A stretch of DNA of 64,000 nucleotides from the NCBI RefSeq assembly GCF_052180275.1, contig NZ_CP197465.1:1116001-1180000 (forward strand), given 5' to 3'. The stretch's first letter is position 1. Each line of letters begins with the position of its first letter. Shown here one piece after another: positions 20,888 to 29,900 of the stretch. The notes under the pieces were generated by a model. That model had not been told where the DNA came from, ran no database searches, and saw only the letters and a program-made list of their open reading frames with translations. The position numbers and the translations under genes were made by a program. Source of the stretch: Kumtagia sp052180275. GTDB taxonomy: Bacteria > Pseudomonadota > Alphaproteobacteria > Rhizobiales > Rhizobiaceae.

Positions 20888-21994
20888 ATGGATCGTCGTT
20901 CGTTCTTCAAGAAAGCCGGGGCAACCGGCGTCGGCGTCGCCGCTGCAACGGCGCTGGCCGCACCTGCCATCGCGCAGTCGAATCCGAAAGTCACCTGGCG
21001 GCTGACCTCGTCGTTCCCGAAGGGGCTCGACACCATCTATGGCGGCGCGGTGACGCTTTCGAAATACCTGTCGGAAGCCACCGACGGCAATTTCACCATC
21101 GACGTCTTTGCAGCCGGCGAACTGGTTCCCGGCCTTGAGGCGGCTAACGCGGCGGCGGCCGGCACGGTCGAAGCCTGCCACACGGTGGCATATTATTACT
21201 GGGGCAAGGACCCAACGTGGGCGCTGGGCGCGGCGGTTCCCTTCGCGCTCAACGCACGCGGCATGAACGCCTGGCACTACCATGGCGGCGGCATCGCCCT
21301 GTTCAACGAGTTCCTCGGCAAGCAGGGCCTCTACGGCCTGCCGGGCGGCAACACCGGCGTACAGATGGGCGGCTGGTTCCGCAAGGAGATCAACACGGTC
21401 GCCGATCTGCAGGGCCTGAAGATGCGCATCGGCGGCTTCGCCGGCAAGGTGGTGGAACGGCTCGGCGTCATCCCGCAGCAGATCGCCGGCGGCGAGATCT
21501 ACCAGGCGCTGGAGAAGGGCACCATCGACGCGGCCGAGTGGGTCGGCCCGTATGACGACGAGAAGCTCGGCTTCCAGAAGGTCGCGCCGTTCTACTACTA
21601 TCCGGGCTGGTGGGAAGGCGGACCGACGGTCCACTTCATGTTCAACAAGGCCAAGTACGAAGAACTCTCGCCCGCCTACAAGTCGCTGCTGCACACGGCT
21701 TCGCAGGCCGCGGACGCCAACATGCTGCAGAAGTACGACTATCTCAACCCGACGGCGATCCGCAAACTGGTCGCCAATGGCGCGCAGCTGAAGCCCTTCA
21801 GCCCGGAAATCCTGGCAGCCTGCTTCGAGAAGTCGAACGAGGTCTATGCCGAGATCGAGGCGGGCAACCCGACCTTCAAGACGATCTGGGAGTCGATCAA
21901 GGCGTTCCGCAAGGATTATTATCTGAACATGCAGATCGCGGAATACAATTATGACACGTTCATGATGATCCAGCAGCGCGGCGGCAAGCTGTAG
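20888..21994 (+). CDS. TRAP transporter substrate-binding protein DctP, TakP-like
   Basis: A 368-residue periplasmic receptor with a twin-arginine-style leader (MDRRSFFKKAGATGVGVAA, ending APAIAQ at about residue 30). The mature protein reads KVTWRLTSSFPKGLDTI, with GLPGGNTGVQMGGWFRKEI and DAAEWVGPYDDEKLGF further on. These follow the TakP subgroup known for 2-oxoacids, so pyruvate-like or related carboxylates are a reasonable guess. GGAGGA precedes the ATG. The membrane subunits lie just downstream but on the opposite strand, so receptor and permease genes converge. Confidence 0.9.
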   Translation: MDRRSFFKKAGATGVGVAAATALAAPAIAQSNPKVTWRLTSSFPKGLDTIYGGAVTLSKYLSEATDGNFTIDVFAAGELVPGLEAANAAAAGTVEACHTVAYYYWGKDPTWALGAAVPFALNARGMNAWHYHGGGIALFNEFLGKQGLYGLPGGNTGVQMGGWFRKEINTVADLQGLKMRIGGFAGKVVERLGVIPQQIAGGEIYQALEKGTIDAAEWVGPYDDEKLGFQKVAPFYYYPGWWEGGPTVHFMFNKAKYEELSPAYKSLLHTASQAADANMLQKYDYLNPTAIRKLVANGAQLKPFSPEILAACFEKSNEVYAEIEAGNPTFKTIWESIKAFRKDYYLNMQIAEYNYDTFMMIQQRGGKL

Positions 21995-22022
21995 ACTTGC
22001 AGCTTTAAGGTTCGAAACGCGA

Positions 22023-22050
22023 CCCCGGAGCGCAAGCTCCGGGGTTTTTT
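22023..22050 (+). terminator. Rho-independent terminator after the TRAP binding-protein gene
   Basis: CCCCGGAGC (22023-22031), loop GCAA and GCTCCGGGG (22036-22044) form a perfect 9-bp stem followed by six T residues. It lies 29 bases after the dctP stop, between the convergent TRAP genes, and has a U tract only for plus-strand transcription. Confidence 0.93.
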
Positions 22051-22129
22051 GCATTTAATACAAGCGGATGAGGGGCGGCTCAGACTTCAAGGCGAACGGC
22101 CACTGGCATCAGTCGCCGGCAGGCCAGAG

Positions 22130-23575
22130 TCAGAACTTCGGGGCGGCGTTCAGGTCGAAGGCGGGTGGCGCGCTCAGCCCGTCGCCGCTGCTGCCCGGCG
22201 CGCCGGGAACCTCGAAATTGTCGAGGTTCTGCACGACGTCGGTGTCGAGGAAATAGGTCACCATTTCCGGGAACGCGATCAGCAGGCCGACAAGGATCAG
22301 TTGCAGGCAGAGCCACGGAATGGCGCCGAGATAGATGTCCTTCGTCAGCACCGTTGCGCGTGGCGCGATGCCGCGCAGGTAGAACAGCGCGAAGCCGAAG
22401 GGCGGGTGCATGAAGCTGGTCTGCATGTTGGCGCAGATCATGACGCCGAACCAGATCAGGTTGATGCCGAGCGCCTCGGCCACCGGCGCCAGCAGCGGGA
22501 TGACAATGAAGGCGATCTCGAAGAAATCGAGGAAAAACGCCAGGATGAAAATGAAGATGTTGACGAAGATCAGGAAGCCGACAACGCCGCCGGGCAGGCC
22601 CGTCAGCATTTCCTCCAGCCAGTGACCGCCGCCGACGCCCTGGAAGACGAGGCTGAAGACACGGGCGCCGAGCAGGATCCACACGACCATGGCGGTAAGG
22701 CGCATGGTCGAGTCCATGCCCTGGTAAATCAGTTTCCATTTCAAGCGCCCGTTGAACCAGGCGAGCAGCATCGCGCCGACGACGCCCATGGCGCCGGCTT
22801 CGGTCGGCGTGGCGAGGCCCATGAAGATCGTGCCGAGCACGATGAAGATCAGCGCCAGCGACGGGATCATGCCGCGCGCGCATTTGGCGATCAGCGGCCA
22901 GCCACGCAGCGTGCGCGCTTCGGGCGGCAGCGCCGGCACATAGTCGGGCTTTATGATGCTGAGGATGAAGACCCAGCCCATGAACAGCAGCACCTGGACG
23001 ATCGATGCCCCGGTGGCGCCGATATACATGTCGCCGGGCGAACGCTGCAACTGGTCGGCGAGCACGATCAGCACCAGCGAGGGCGGGATGAGCTGGGTGA
23101 TGGTTCCGGAGGCGGCGATGACGCCGGTGGCGTGGCGAACATTGTAGCCGTAGCGCATCATGATGGGCAGCGAGATCAGGCCCATGGCGATGACCGAGGC
23201 GGCAACTGTTCCGGTTATGGCGCCAAGCACCGCGCCGACCAGGATGACGGCATAGGACAGTCCGCCCCGCATGCCGCCGAACAACTGGCCAAAGCCTTCG
23301 AGCAGGTCTTCGGCGAGGCCGCTGCGCTCGAGGATGACACCCATGAAGGTGAAGAAGGGGATCGCCAGCAGCAATTCGTTCGAGACGACGGAGAACAACT
23401 GGTAGGTGAGGTTGCCCATGAAGTCGGGCGCGATCAGCCCGAGCTCGATGGCGATGAAGCCGAAGAACAGGCCCACCGCCGCCAGCGAAAACGCCGCGGG
23501 ATAACCGATCACCATGAAGAAGATCAGCCCCAGGAACATCAGCGGGGCTATGTAGTGGATCAGCAGATCGATCAT
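22130..23575 (-). CDS. TRAP transporter large permease DctM
   Basis: A 481-residue integral membrane protein with about twelve helices. Hallmarks of the DctM family are the IPFFTFMGVILERSGLAEDL segment near residue 80, AVLGAITGTVAASVIAMG and PPSLVLIVLADQ near 170. It forms the sodium-driven transport channel with the small subunit. Its ATG overlaps the small-subunit stop by four bases (ATGA). The C-terminus carries a hydrophilic tail of about 30 residues after the last helix (NLDNFEVPGAPG), somewhat longer than usual. Confidence 0.93.
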   Translation of the reverse strand: MIDLLIHYIAPLMFLGLIFFMVIGYPAAFSLAAVGLFFGFIAIELGLIAPDFMGNLTYQLFSVVSNELLLAIPFFTFMGVILERSGLAEDLLEGFGQLFGGMRGGLSYAVILVGAVLGAITGTVAASVIAMGLISLPIMMRYGYNVRHATGVIAASGTITQLIPPSLVLIVLADQLQRSPGDMYIGATGASIVQVLLFMGWVFILSIIKPDYVPALPPEARTLRGWPLIAKCARGMIPSLALIFIVLGTIFMGLATPTEAGAMGVVGAMLLAWFNGRLKWKLIYQGMDSTMRLTAMVVWILLGARVFSLVFQGVGGGHWLEEMLTGLPGGVVGFLIFVNIFIFILAFFLDFFEIAFIVIPLLAPVAEALGINLIWFGVMICANMQTSFMHPPFGFALFYLRGIAPRATVLTKDIYLGAIPWLCLQLILVGLLIAFPEMVTYFLDTDVVQNLDNFEVPGAPGSSGDGLSAPPAFDLNAAPKF

Positions 23576-24180
23576 TGCAGGGGCTTCTCGTAGGCGAACT
23601 CGCGCACGTAGTCCGTCGTCAGCGAGAGGATGCATTTGATGATTTCGGAGATGCCCTGCAGCGCCATCAGCGCGAAGCCGACAGGCAGCATCAGCCGCAC
23701 CGGCCAACGGATCAGGCCGCCGGCATTGGAGGAGACTTCTCCCGAGACCCATGCCTGCCAGAACCAGGGCCAGGTGAAGTAGATCATCATCACGCACATC
23801 GGCAGCAGGAAGAAGATGCCGCCGAGCAGGTCGATCCAGCTGCGGGTGCGCTCGCTGACCCAGCCGTAGACCAGGTCGACGCGAACATGCTCGTTGACCT
23901 TCAGCGTCCAGGCTCCACCCAGCATCACCATGCCGGCAAACATGTACCACTGCGATTCGGACAGCGAATTCGAGTTGCGGCCGTAGATGTCGAGGATGCT
24001 GCCGAAAACGCCGCCGCCGCCGGTATAGCGTTCGAGGCTGACCAGTGTCGTGACGCTGTAGCGCAGCAGCGCGTTGAACGCGCTGACGAGCGACGCGAAG
24101 AGCACGAGGTAGATCGCAACGATGCCGATGCGACGGTTCAATTCGTCGATCACGCTGGTCACAGCCAAAGCCGCTTGCAA
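23572..24180 (-). CDS. TRAP transporter small permease DctQ
   Basis: A 202-residue protein with four transmembrane helices and the DctQ pattern (LVSAFNALLRYSV, then WTLKVNEHVRVDLVYGWVS near residue 95). I start it at TTG 24180, because AGGAGG lies six bases ahead. An in-frame GTG at 24222 has no such site. It precedes dctM in a two-gene minus-strand operon. The long loop between helices one and two (GGGGVFGSILDIYGRNSNS) is glycine-rich, which fits the larger DctQ proteins that pair with TakP-type receptors. Confidence 0.88.
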   Translation of the reverse strand: MQAALAVTSVIDELNRRIGIVAIYLVLFASLVSAFNALLRYSVTTLVSLERYTGGGGVFGSILDIYGRNSNSLSESQWYMFAGMVMLGGAWTLKVNEHVRVDLVYGWVSERTRSWIDLLGGIFFLLPMCVMMIYFTWPWFWQAWVSGEVSSNAGGLIRWPVRLMLPVGFALMALQGISEIIKCILSLTTDYVREFAYEKPLQ

Positions 24181-24383
24181 GACGTCCTCCTGGTCGATCC
24201 GGCGCGCCTGTGTTCTCCCCACGACTTTTTGGCGCGCTGGTGGCTACCCGCATCGGTAGGACGGCGACCGTGTGCCGTCAACATGGAATGGCGCAGATGA
24301 GCGTGGCGATTGTGCCACTTCCCTCGCGGAAGAACGCATCGGGACGGGCGCTATTCGACGAATGTCTTAGGCTGTGTCGGGGA

Positions 24384-25298
24384 TCAACCCGGCGCGCCAA
24401 CCCTGTCCGGCTGCGCGCGCTCCGGCCTGAGCACCAGCAGCGCGACCAGCAGGCCCAGCATCCAGCCGTCCCGCCATTCGATCGGGAAATAACCGGACCA
24501 CAGCGATTCGGCGATGCCGAAAGCGGCGCCGCCGAGCGCGGCGCGGGCCGGCGAGAGATAGCCGCCGACGGCGGTGACGAACAGGATCTTCAGGCCGAAG
24601 ATCAAGCCGCTGCCGAAGCCGATGTTGCCGTAATAGAGCGCGGCGAGGATGCCGGCGACGCTGGCAGCGAGACCGCCAAGGACCACCGCCTGGCGGAACA
24701 CTTTTTTCGTGTCGACGCCGCAAAAGGCGGCGGCGAGCGGGTCGTCGCTGACGGCGCGCCATTCCCGGCCGAAGCGGCTTGTCGCCATGGCTCGCGATGC
24801 GGCGGCCAGCAACAATGTGGCGACGATGCAGTTGATGACCTGCAACACGGTCAGCGTCAGGCGGAAGCCGTTTTCCGAGGCGAAGACGATGGGCTCGGAG
24901 AGAAGCGGCGGCAGCCAGAAGTCGCGGGTGTCGGCGGCGATGCGCACCATTTCCATCAGCACCAGCGAAACGCCGAGCGTCGCCGCCACGATGGTGTTGG
25001 GGGACCGGTCGGCGAGAGGCTGGAAGACGCTGCGGGCCAGGATGGCGGAGACGAGGGCTCCATAGGCCAGCGTCACCACCGTGCCGAGCAGGAGCGTCGC
25101 GGGCAAGGTCAGCCACAGGACCTGCCATCCGAACACGGCGGCAAGGATCATGATCTGGCCGGCGAAGCCGAATATGGCGCCATGCGCGAGGTTAGTGCGG
25201 TGCAGGACGCCGTTGATCAGCGCGTAGCCGAAGGCCAGCAGCGCGTAGATCGCGCCGATGTGCAGGCCGTTGAGCAGTTGTTGCAGGAAATACAGCAT
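24384..25298 (-). CDS. Orphan branched-chain-amino-acid-type ABC permease (LivH)
   Basis: A 304-residue membrane protein with the LivH layout: LLNGLHIGAIYALLAFGYALI at the N-terminus, AHGAIFGFAGQ in the second helix, the cytoplasmic EWRAVSDDPLAAAFCGVD loop near residue 180 and the KILFVTAVGGYLSP segment near 245. The ATG at 25298 matches family length, and an upstream ATG at 25352 adds a non-conserved stretch. No ATPase, LivM or binding protein lies beside it, so it may work with components encoded elsewhere or be a leftover of a lost operon. It is divergent from the CGNR regulator. Confidence 0.85.
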   Translation of the reverse strand: MLYFLQQLLNGLHIGAIYALLAFGYALINGVLHRTNLAHGAIFGFAGQIMILAAVFGWQVLWLTLPATLLLGTVVTLAYGALVSAILARSVFQPLADRSPNTIVAATLGVSLVLMEMVRIAADTRDFWLPPLLSEPIVFASENGFRLTLTVLQVINCIVATLLLAAASRAMATSRFGREWRAVSDDPLAAAFCGVDTKKVFRQAVVLGGLAASVAGILAALYYGNIGFGSGLIFGLKILFVTAVGGYLSPARAALGGAAFGIAESLWSGYFPIEWRDGWMLGLLVALLVLRPERAQPDRVGAPG

Positions 25299-25353
25299 CG
25301 CGGGTCCGGTCGCGCGGGTTGGCGCGACTGCCGGCGAAGAGTGTAACTTCAAT

Positions 25354-25385
25354 TCTAACTTGTCAAACAGCTTTTACCAGTTAGA
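25354..25385. promoter_or_regulatory. Inverted repeat in the livH/CGNR divergent promoter
   Basis: TCTAACT (25354-25360) and AGTTAGA (25379-25385) are perfect 7-base inverted repeats, 18 bases apart. A further TAACTT at 25344-25349 repeats the left half 12 bases away. The sites lie in a short AT-rich island between the divergent livH-like and CGNR genes, so they are a candidate operator for the CGNR protein or a promoter core. Confidence 0.45.
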
Positions 25386-25394
25386 TTATCGGTC

Positions 25395-25997
25395 ATGGCC
25401 GTTTCGTGGACACCGCATCGCTTCTCGGGTGGCGCTCTGGCGCTTGATGTGACCAACACGGTCGTACTTCGCGGGGATGCGGCGCGCTCGTTCGATCGTT
25501 TCGAGGACGTCGCGGAGATTGCCCGCTTCGCCGAGGCGGCGACGGTCCAGCGAGCGGCGGAACTCGGATCTCGCCGGCTTGTCGTGGCCGATCCGCGGGC
25601 CGCGGGGCCGAAGGTGCTGGCTCTCCGTGAGGCGACGGACCGGCTGTTCCGGCGCGGCGTGCTGCATGGCGGTGTCGAAACGGACGACCTTGCCACGCTC
25701 CTATTCGCCTGCGCCGATGGCCTTGTCGGGCACGGGCGGATCGAGAAGGGGCGGCCGATGCCGGGTGAGCCAGGCGCGCCGATTGCCTTCGAGGCGGCGC
25801 TGTCGGTCTCGGCGCTGTCGCTGCTGCCGCCGGCGCGGGCAGAGCGGATCAGGATTTGCGCCAATTGCCGCTGGCTGTTCCTCGACGAAAGCCGCAACCG
25901 CAGCCGCATCTGGTGTGACATGACGGTGTGCGGCAACCGGCAGAAGGCGCAGAGGCATTATCGGCGGCGCAAGGTCTTGGAGGACGCCGATGCGTGA
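25395..25997 (+). CDS. CGNR zinc-finger regulator (ABATE domain)
   Basis: A 200-residue protein with an N-terminal ABATE ligand-type domain (GGALALDVTNTVV near residue 12) and a C-terminal CGNR zinc finger: ICANCRWLFLDESRNRSRIW followed by CDMTVCGNRQKAQRHYRRR. Four cysteines (ANC and CDMTVC region) should bind zinc, and the basic tail should contact DNA. Such proteins are probable transcription regulators of amino-acid or toxin-resistance genes. The divergent livH-like gene is the natural target. Its last codons overlap the start of the next gene by eight bases. Confidence 0.92.
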   Translation: MAVSWTPHRFSGGALALDVTNTVVLRGDAARSFDRFEDVAEIARFAEAATVQRAAELGSRRLVVADPRAAGPKVLALREATDRLFRRGVLHGGVETDDLATLLFACADGLVGHGRIEKGRPMPGEPGAPIAFEAALSVSALSLLPPARAERIRICANCRWLFLDESRNRSRIWCDMTVCGNRQKAQRHYRRRKVLEDADA

Positions 25998-26778
25998 ACT
26001 GGTCGAGCGGTCGCGGATGGCTGTCGGCAATCCTGGCGCTCTACGTTGCCCCCCTCTGTCCTGCCGGACATCTCCCCCGCTTGGGGGGAGATTGGCCGTC
26101 ATCTCTGATGTCGCCAATCGCCAACGTTGCAAGACAGGCGCAGGCGATCGCTGCTCGTCGATCTCCCCCCTTGTGGGGGAGATGTCCGGCAGGACAGAGG
26201 GGGGCGTCGTCGAGCGCCGGGGCCGCCGCAAACGATTCGAAACCGCGGCCCTGCGCAGCCTTTTGTGGGTCCTTGTCCTTCTGGTGGCCGGTCTCGCCGT
26301 CGCCTCCTGCCGCGATACCGGCGGCGAGGGCGAGTACTACCGGCTCGACGGCAAGATCTTCGTGTTCAACTACCGCAATGCCACCGCGACCTATCTGGTG
26401 AACATCGCGCCGGTGAAGCCGCCGACGGAGGGCGAGACGGCGGTGGTCAGTTTCGAGGATCCGGCCGGTGGTGCCCCGATCGTCGTAAGCGAGAAGATCT
26501 GGCCAAAATTCAACAGGACGACGATCATCAGCCCGCCGCTGCGCTGTGTGGTCAAGGATCGGCCCTATGCAGTTTCGATCCGCATCGACGATGCCGGCGG
26601 GACGGCGAAGCAGACCATCGAGACGACGATCACCTCGAGTGAGGATCAGGACGTGCTGCCGGACAGGCCGCTGGTCGTCGGCCCGCTCTATTCGCCCAAT
26701 CCAGAGCTTGCGGGGCATCCGGACGGCAAACTGCCCGGCGCCGGCAAGCCGCCGTGTCCGGCGAGGGGGCAAGGATAG
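25990..26778 (+). CDS. Putative lipoprotein with a palindromic element inside its N-terminal coding region
   Basis: A frame of 262 codons of unknown family. A hydrophobic segment ending in a lipobox-like VASC lies at about residues 86-105, too deep for a normal signal peptide. Residues about 20-72 are encoded by palindromic element C, which remained open in this frame. Ignoring the element, the ancestral protein would start MRELVERSR and reach the basic RRGRRKRF stretch and the signal segment quickly. Alternatively, an ATG inside the element (26182) can start a protein with a reasonable lipoprotein signal. The mature part (GEYYRLDGKIFVFNYRNATATY onward) is about 160 residues with beta-rich character. 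Functional status is uncertain. Confidence 0.55.
   Translation: MRELVERSRMAVGNPGALRCPPLSCRTSPPLGGRLAVISDVANRQRCKTGAGDRCSSISPLVGEMSGRTEGGVVERRGRRKRFETAALRSLLWVLVLLVAGLAVASCRDTGGEGEYYRLDGKIFVFNYRNATATYLVNIAPVKPPTEGETAVVSFEDPAGGAPIVVSEKIWPKFNRTTIISPPLRCVVKDRPYAVSIRIDDAGGTAKQTIETTITSSEDQDVLPDRPLVVGPLYSPNPELAGHPDGKLPGAGKPPCPARGQG
26048..26205. repeat. Long palindromic element, copy C
   Basis: Arms GCCCCCCTCTGTCCTGCCGG (from 26048) and CCGGCAGGACAGAGGGGGGC (ending 26205) are reverse complements and are flanked inwardly by CTCCCCC/GGGGGAG hairpin parts. The core contains GTCGCCAATCGCCAACGTTG, also present in degraded form at about 15067. The same arms occur in the copy at 37391-37548. This copy lies within an open reading frame. 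Confidence 0.9.
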
Positions 26779-26907
26779 GTCCGCTGACTCTATGTTACCG
26801 GGCGTTCATGCAAATTTGTTTGACGTGGGGTTCAAGGAGCGAAAGAGTCCGCCGCAACGAACCCACGAGGGTCGGCTTCTTCGCCCGGCCCCAACAGGCA
26901 TTAACGC

Positions 26908-29900
26908 ATGACCCTTCACGACGTCGCGCTCGACGACAAGTTCGACCTGTCGAAGGAGCGCGTCTTCCTGTCCGGCGCCCAGGCCGTCGTGCGCATGCTT
27001 CTGATGCAGCGTGAGCGGGACAGGCTTGTCGGCCTGAATACGGCGGGATTCGTTTCCGGCTATCGCGGGTCGCCGCTCGGCGGGCTGGACATGCAGTTGT
27101 GGAAGGCGCGCAAGCAGCTCGGCGACGCCAGCATCGTCTTCCAGCCCGGCCTCAACGAGGAGCTGGCTGCGACCGCCTGCTGGGGTACGCAGCAGGCCGA
27201 GCTTGGCGGCGAGGGCCGCCACGACGGGGTGTTCGGGCTATGGTACGGCAAGGGCCCGGGCGTCGACCGCTCCGGCGACGTGTTCCGCCACGCCAATCTG
27301 GCCGGCACGTCGAAGCATGGCGGCGTGCTGGCGCTGATGGGCGACGACCATATGGCCGAATCGTCCACCAACGCCCATGCGACCGAGTTTGCCTTCGTCG
27401 ACGCGATGATCCCGGTGCTCAATCCGGCCGGCGTGCAGGAAGTCATCGACTACGGGCTCTACGGTTACGCGCTGTCGCGGTTCTCCAGCACCTGGACGGC
27501 GATCAAATGCGTCAAGGACAACATCGAATCGACGGCCTCGGTCGATGCCTCGCTCGATCGGGTGAAGATCGTCCTGCCGGAGATCGACATGCCGCCGGGC
27601 GGGATCGGCATCCGCAACGAGCTCGACCAGCTCGGGCAGGAAGCGCGGCTGCATGAATACAAGCGCGCGGCGGTGGCGGCCTTCATTCGTGTCAACGGCA
27701 TCAACCGCATCGTCTATTCGGGCGGGCGTGGCGCGAAGCTCGGCATCATCACCGTCGGCAAGAGCTATCTCGACGTCCGCCAGGCGCTCGACGACCTCGG
27801 CATCGACGAGGCGGCGGCCAACCGGCTCGGCATCCGCCTGTTCAAGGTCGGCGCGCCGTGGCCGCTCGATTTCGAGCACATCGCCGAATTCGCCGACGGG
27901 CTGGAGACGATCGTCGTCGTCGAGGAAAAGCGCTCGCTGATCGAGGTGCAGGTCAAGGAAGCGCTGTACAACACCAGCCACCGGCCGCTGGTCGTCGGCA
28001 AGACCGACGAGCGCGGGAGTTGGCTGTTTCCGGCCAAGGGCGCGCTCGACCCGAACGAGATCGCCATTGCGCTGGCCGAGCGCATCCTGCGCACCATCGG
28101 TCATTCGGAAGAGGTCGCGGCACGCGCTTCGCGGCTCAGGCAGTTCCAGGCGATGCTGGCCGACACTAAGGACATCGGCCAGCGCACGCCGTATTTCTGC
28201 TCGGGCTGTCCGCACAACAGCTCGACCAAGGTGCCGGACGGATCGGTGGCGGCGGCCGGTATCGGCTGTCACTTCATGGCGCTGTGGATGGACCGCGCGA
28301 CTTCCGGTTTCACCGCGATGGGCGGCGAGGGTGCGCAATGGGTCGGCCAAGCGCCGTTCACGACGCGCGAGCACATCTTCCAGAACCTCGGCGACGGCAC
28401 CTACAACCATTCCGGCAGCCTGGCGATGCGCTTCGCAAAGGCGTCGGGCGCCAACATCACCTACAAAATCCTCTACAACGACGCCGTGGCAATGACCGGC
28501 GGCCAGCCGCATGAGGGCGGGCTGACGGTGTTCGCCATCGCCGAGCAGGTGCGCGCCGAGGGCATCGAGCGTATTGCGGTCGTGAGCGACGAACCGGACA
28601 AATACGGGCCGGCCAATTTTCCCACGGGTACGACGGTCAACCACCGCGACGACATGGACCGGGTGCAGCGCGAGTTGCGCGAGGTCAGGGGCGTCTCGGT
28701 TCTCATCTACGACCAGACCTGCGCGGCGGAAAAGCGCCGGCGGCGTAAGCGCGGCACGTTCCCCGATCCGGACAAGCGAGTGATCATCAACGAGCTGGTG
28801 TGCGAGGGCTGCGGCGACTGCGGGGTGAAGTCGAACTGCGTTTCGGTGCAGCCGGTGGAGACCGAGTTCGGGCGCAAGCGGCGCATCGACCAGTCGAGCT
28901 GCAACAAGGATTTCTCCTGCGTCAACGGCTTCTGCCCGTCCTTCGTGACGGTGCATGGGGCCAAGATCAGAAAAGCCGGAGGTCTGGCGGGATCGACTGA
29001 TCCGCTCGACGGCGTGCCGGAACCTCGGCCGTTCGCGCTCGGCGACGACGGATGGTCGGCGATCATCGACGGGGTCGGCGGCACAGGCGTCGTCACCATC
29101 GGTGCCATCCTCGGCATGGCGGCGCATCTGGAGGGCAAAGGCTGCGGCATGATCGACATGGCCGGGCTCGCCCAGAAGGGCGGCGCGGTGTTCACTCATG
29201 TGCGCATCGCGAAGACGCCGGAAGAGATCCACGCGATCCGGGTTTCCGCCGGCAAGGCCGATCTGGTCCTTGGCTGCGACCTCGTCGTCTCCGGCTCGCG
29301 AAAAGTGCTGGCAGCGGTGCGTGAGGGGCACACAGTTTTCGTGGCCAACACGGCCGAAATCATGCCGGGCGATTTTACCCGCGTGGCCGATTTCTCGCTG
29401 CCGACCGAGCGGCTGAAGCGGGCGATCCGCAAGGCCGCCGGTGACGATCGGGCGCATTTCTTCGACGCGACACGCGCCGCCAGCGTGCTGTTCGGCAATT
29501 CGATCGGCGCCAACATGTTCATGCTCGGTTTCAGCCATCAGGCTGGCGCGCTGCCGCTGTCGGCGGAAGCGGTGGAGCGGGCGATCGAGTTGAACGGCGA
29601 GGCGGTGGCGATGAACGTCGCGGCGTTCCGCTGGGGCCGCCGGGCGGCGCACGATCCGGAGTTCGTACGCAAGCTTGCTGCCGGGGCGGGCGCTGCACAG
29701 ATCGCAGAGCCGTCGCAGTCGCTGGACGAGGTGATTTCGCGCCGCGCCGCTTTCCTCGCCGGCTACCAGAACGCCGCCTATGCGAAGCGTTATGTCGATC
29801 GAATTGCGGCCGTCCGCGCCGCCGAGGCCAGGGCGGTGCCGGGCTCAACGGAGTTGACGCAAGCCGTCGCTCGCAGCCTGTTCAAGCTGATGGCAGTCAA

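Noticed and set aside
22008..22020. GGTTCGAA-like motif suggesting a tRNA T-arm
   Set aside because: No acceptor stem or anticodon arm can be formed around it.
22049..23593. Plus-strand open frame rich in Glu, Asp and Gln opposite dctM
   Set aside because: It mirrors the hydrophobic codons of a membrane protein. Such acidic shadows are common and not genes.
27238..29652. Minus-strand open frame of 804 codons
   Set aside because: It is entirely antisense to the indolepyruvate oxidoreductase gene, with His/Arg-rich composition and no domain.
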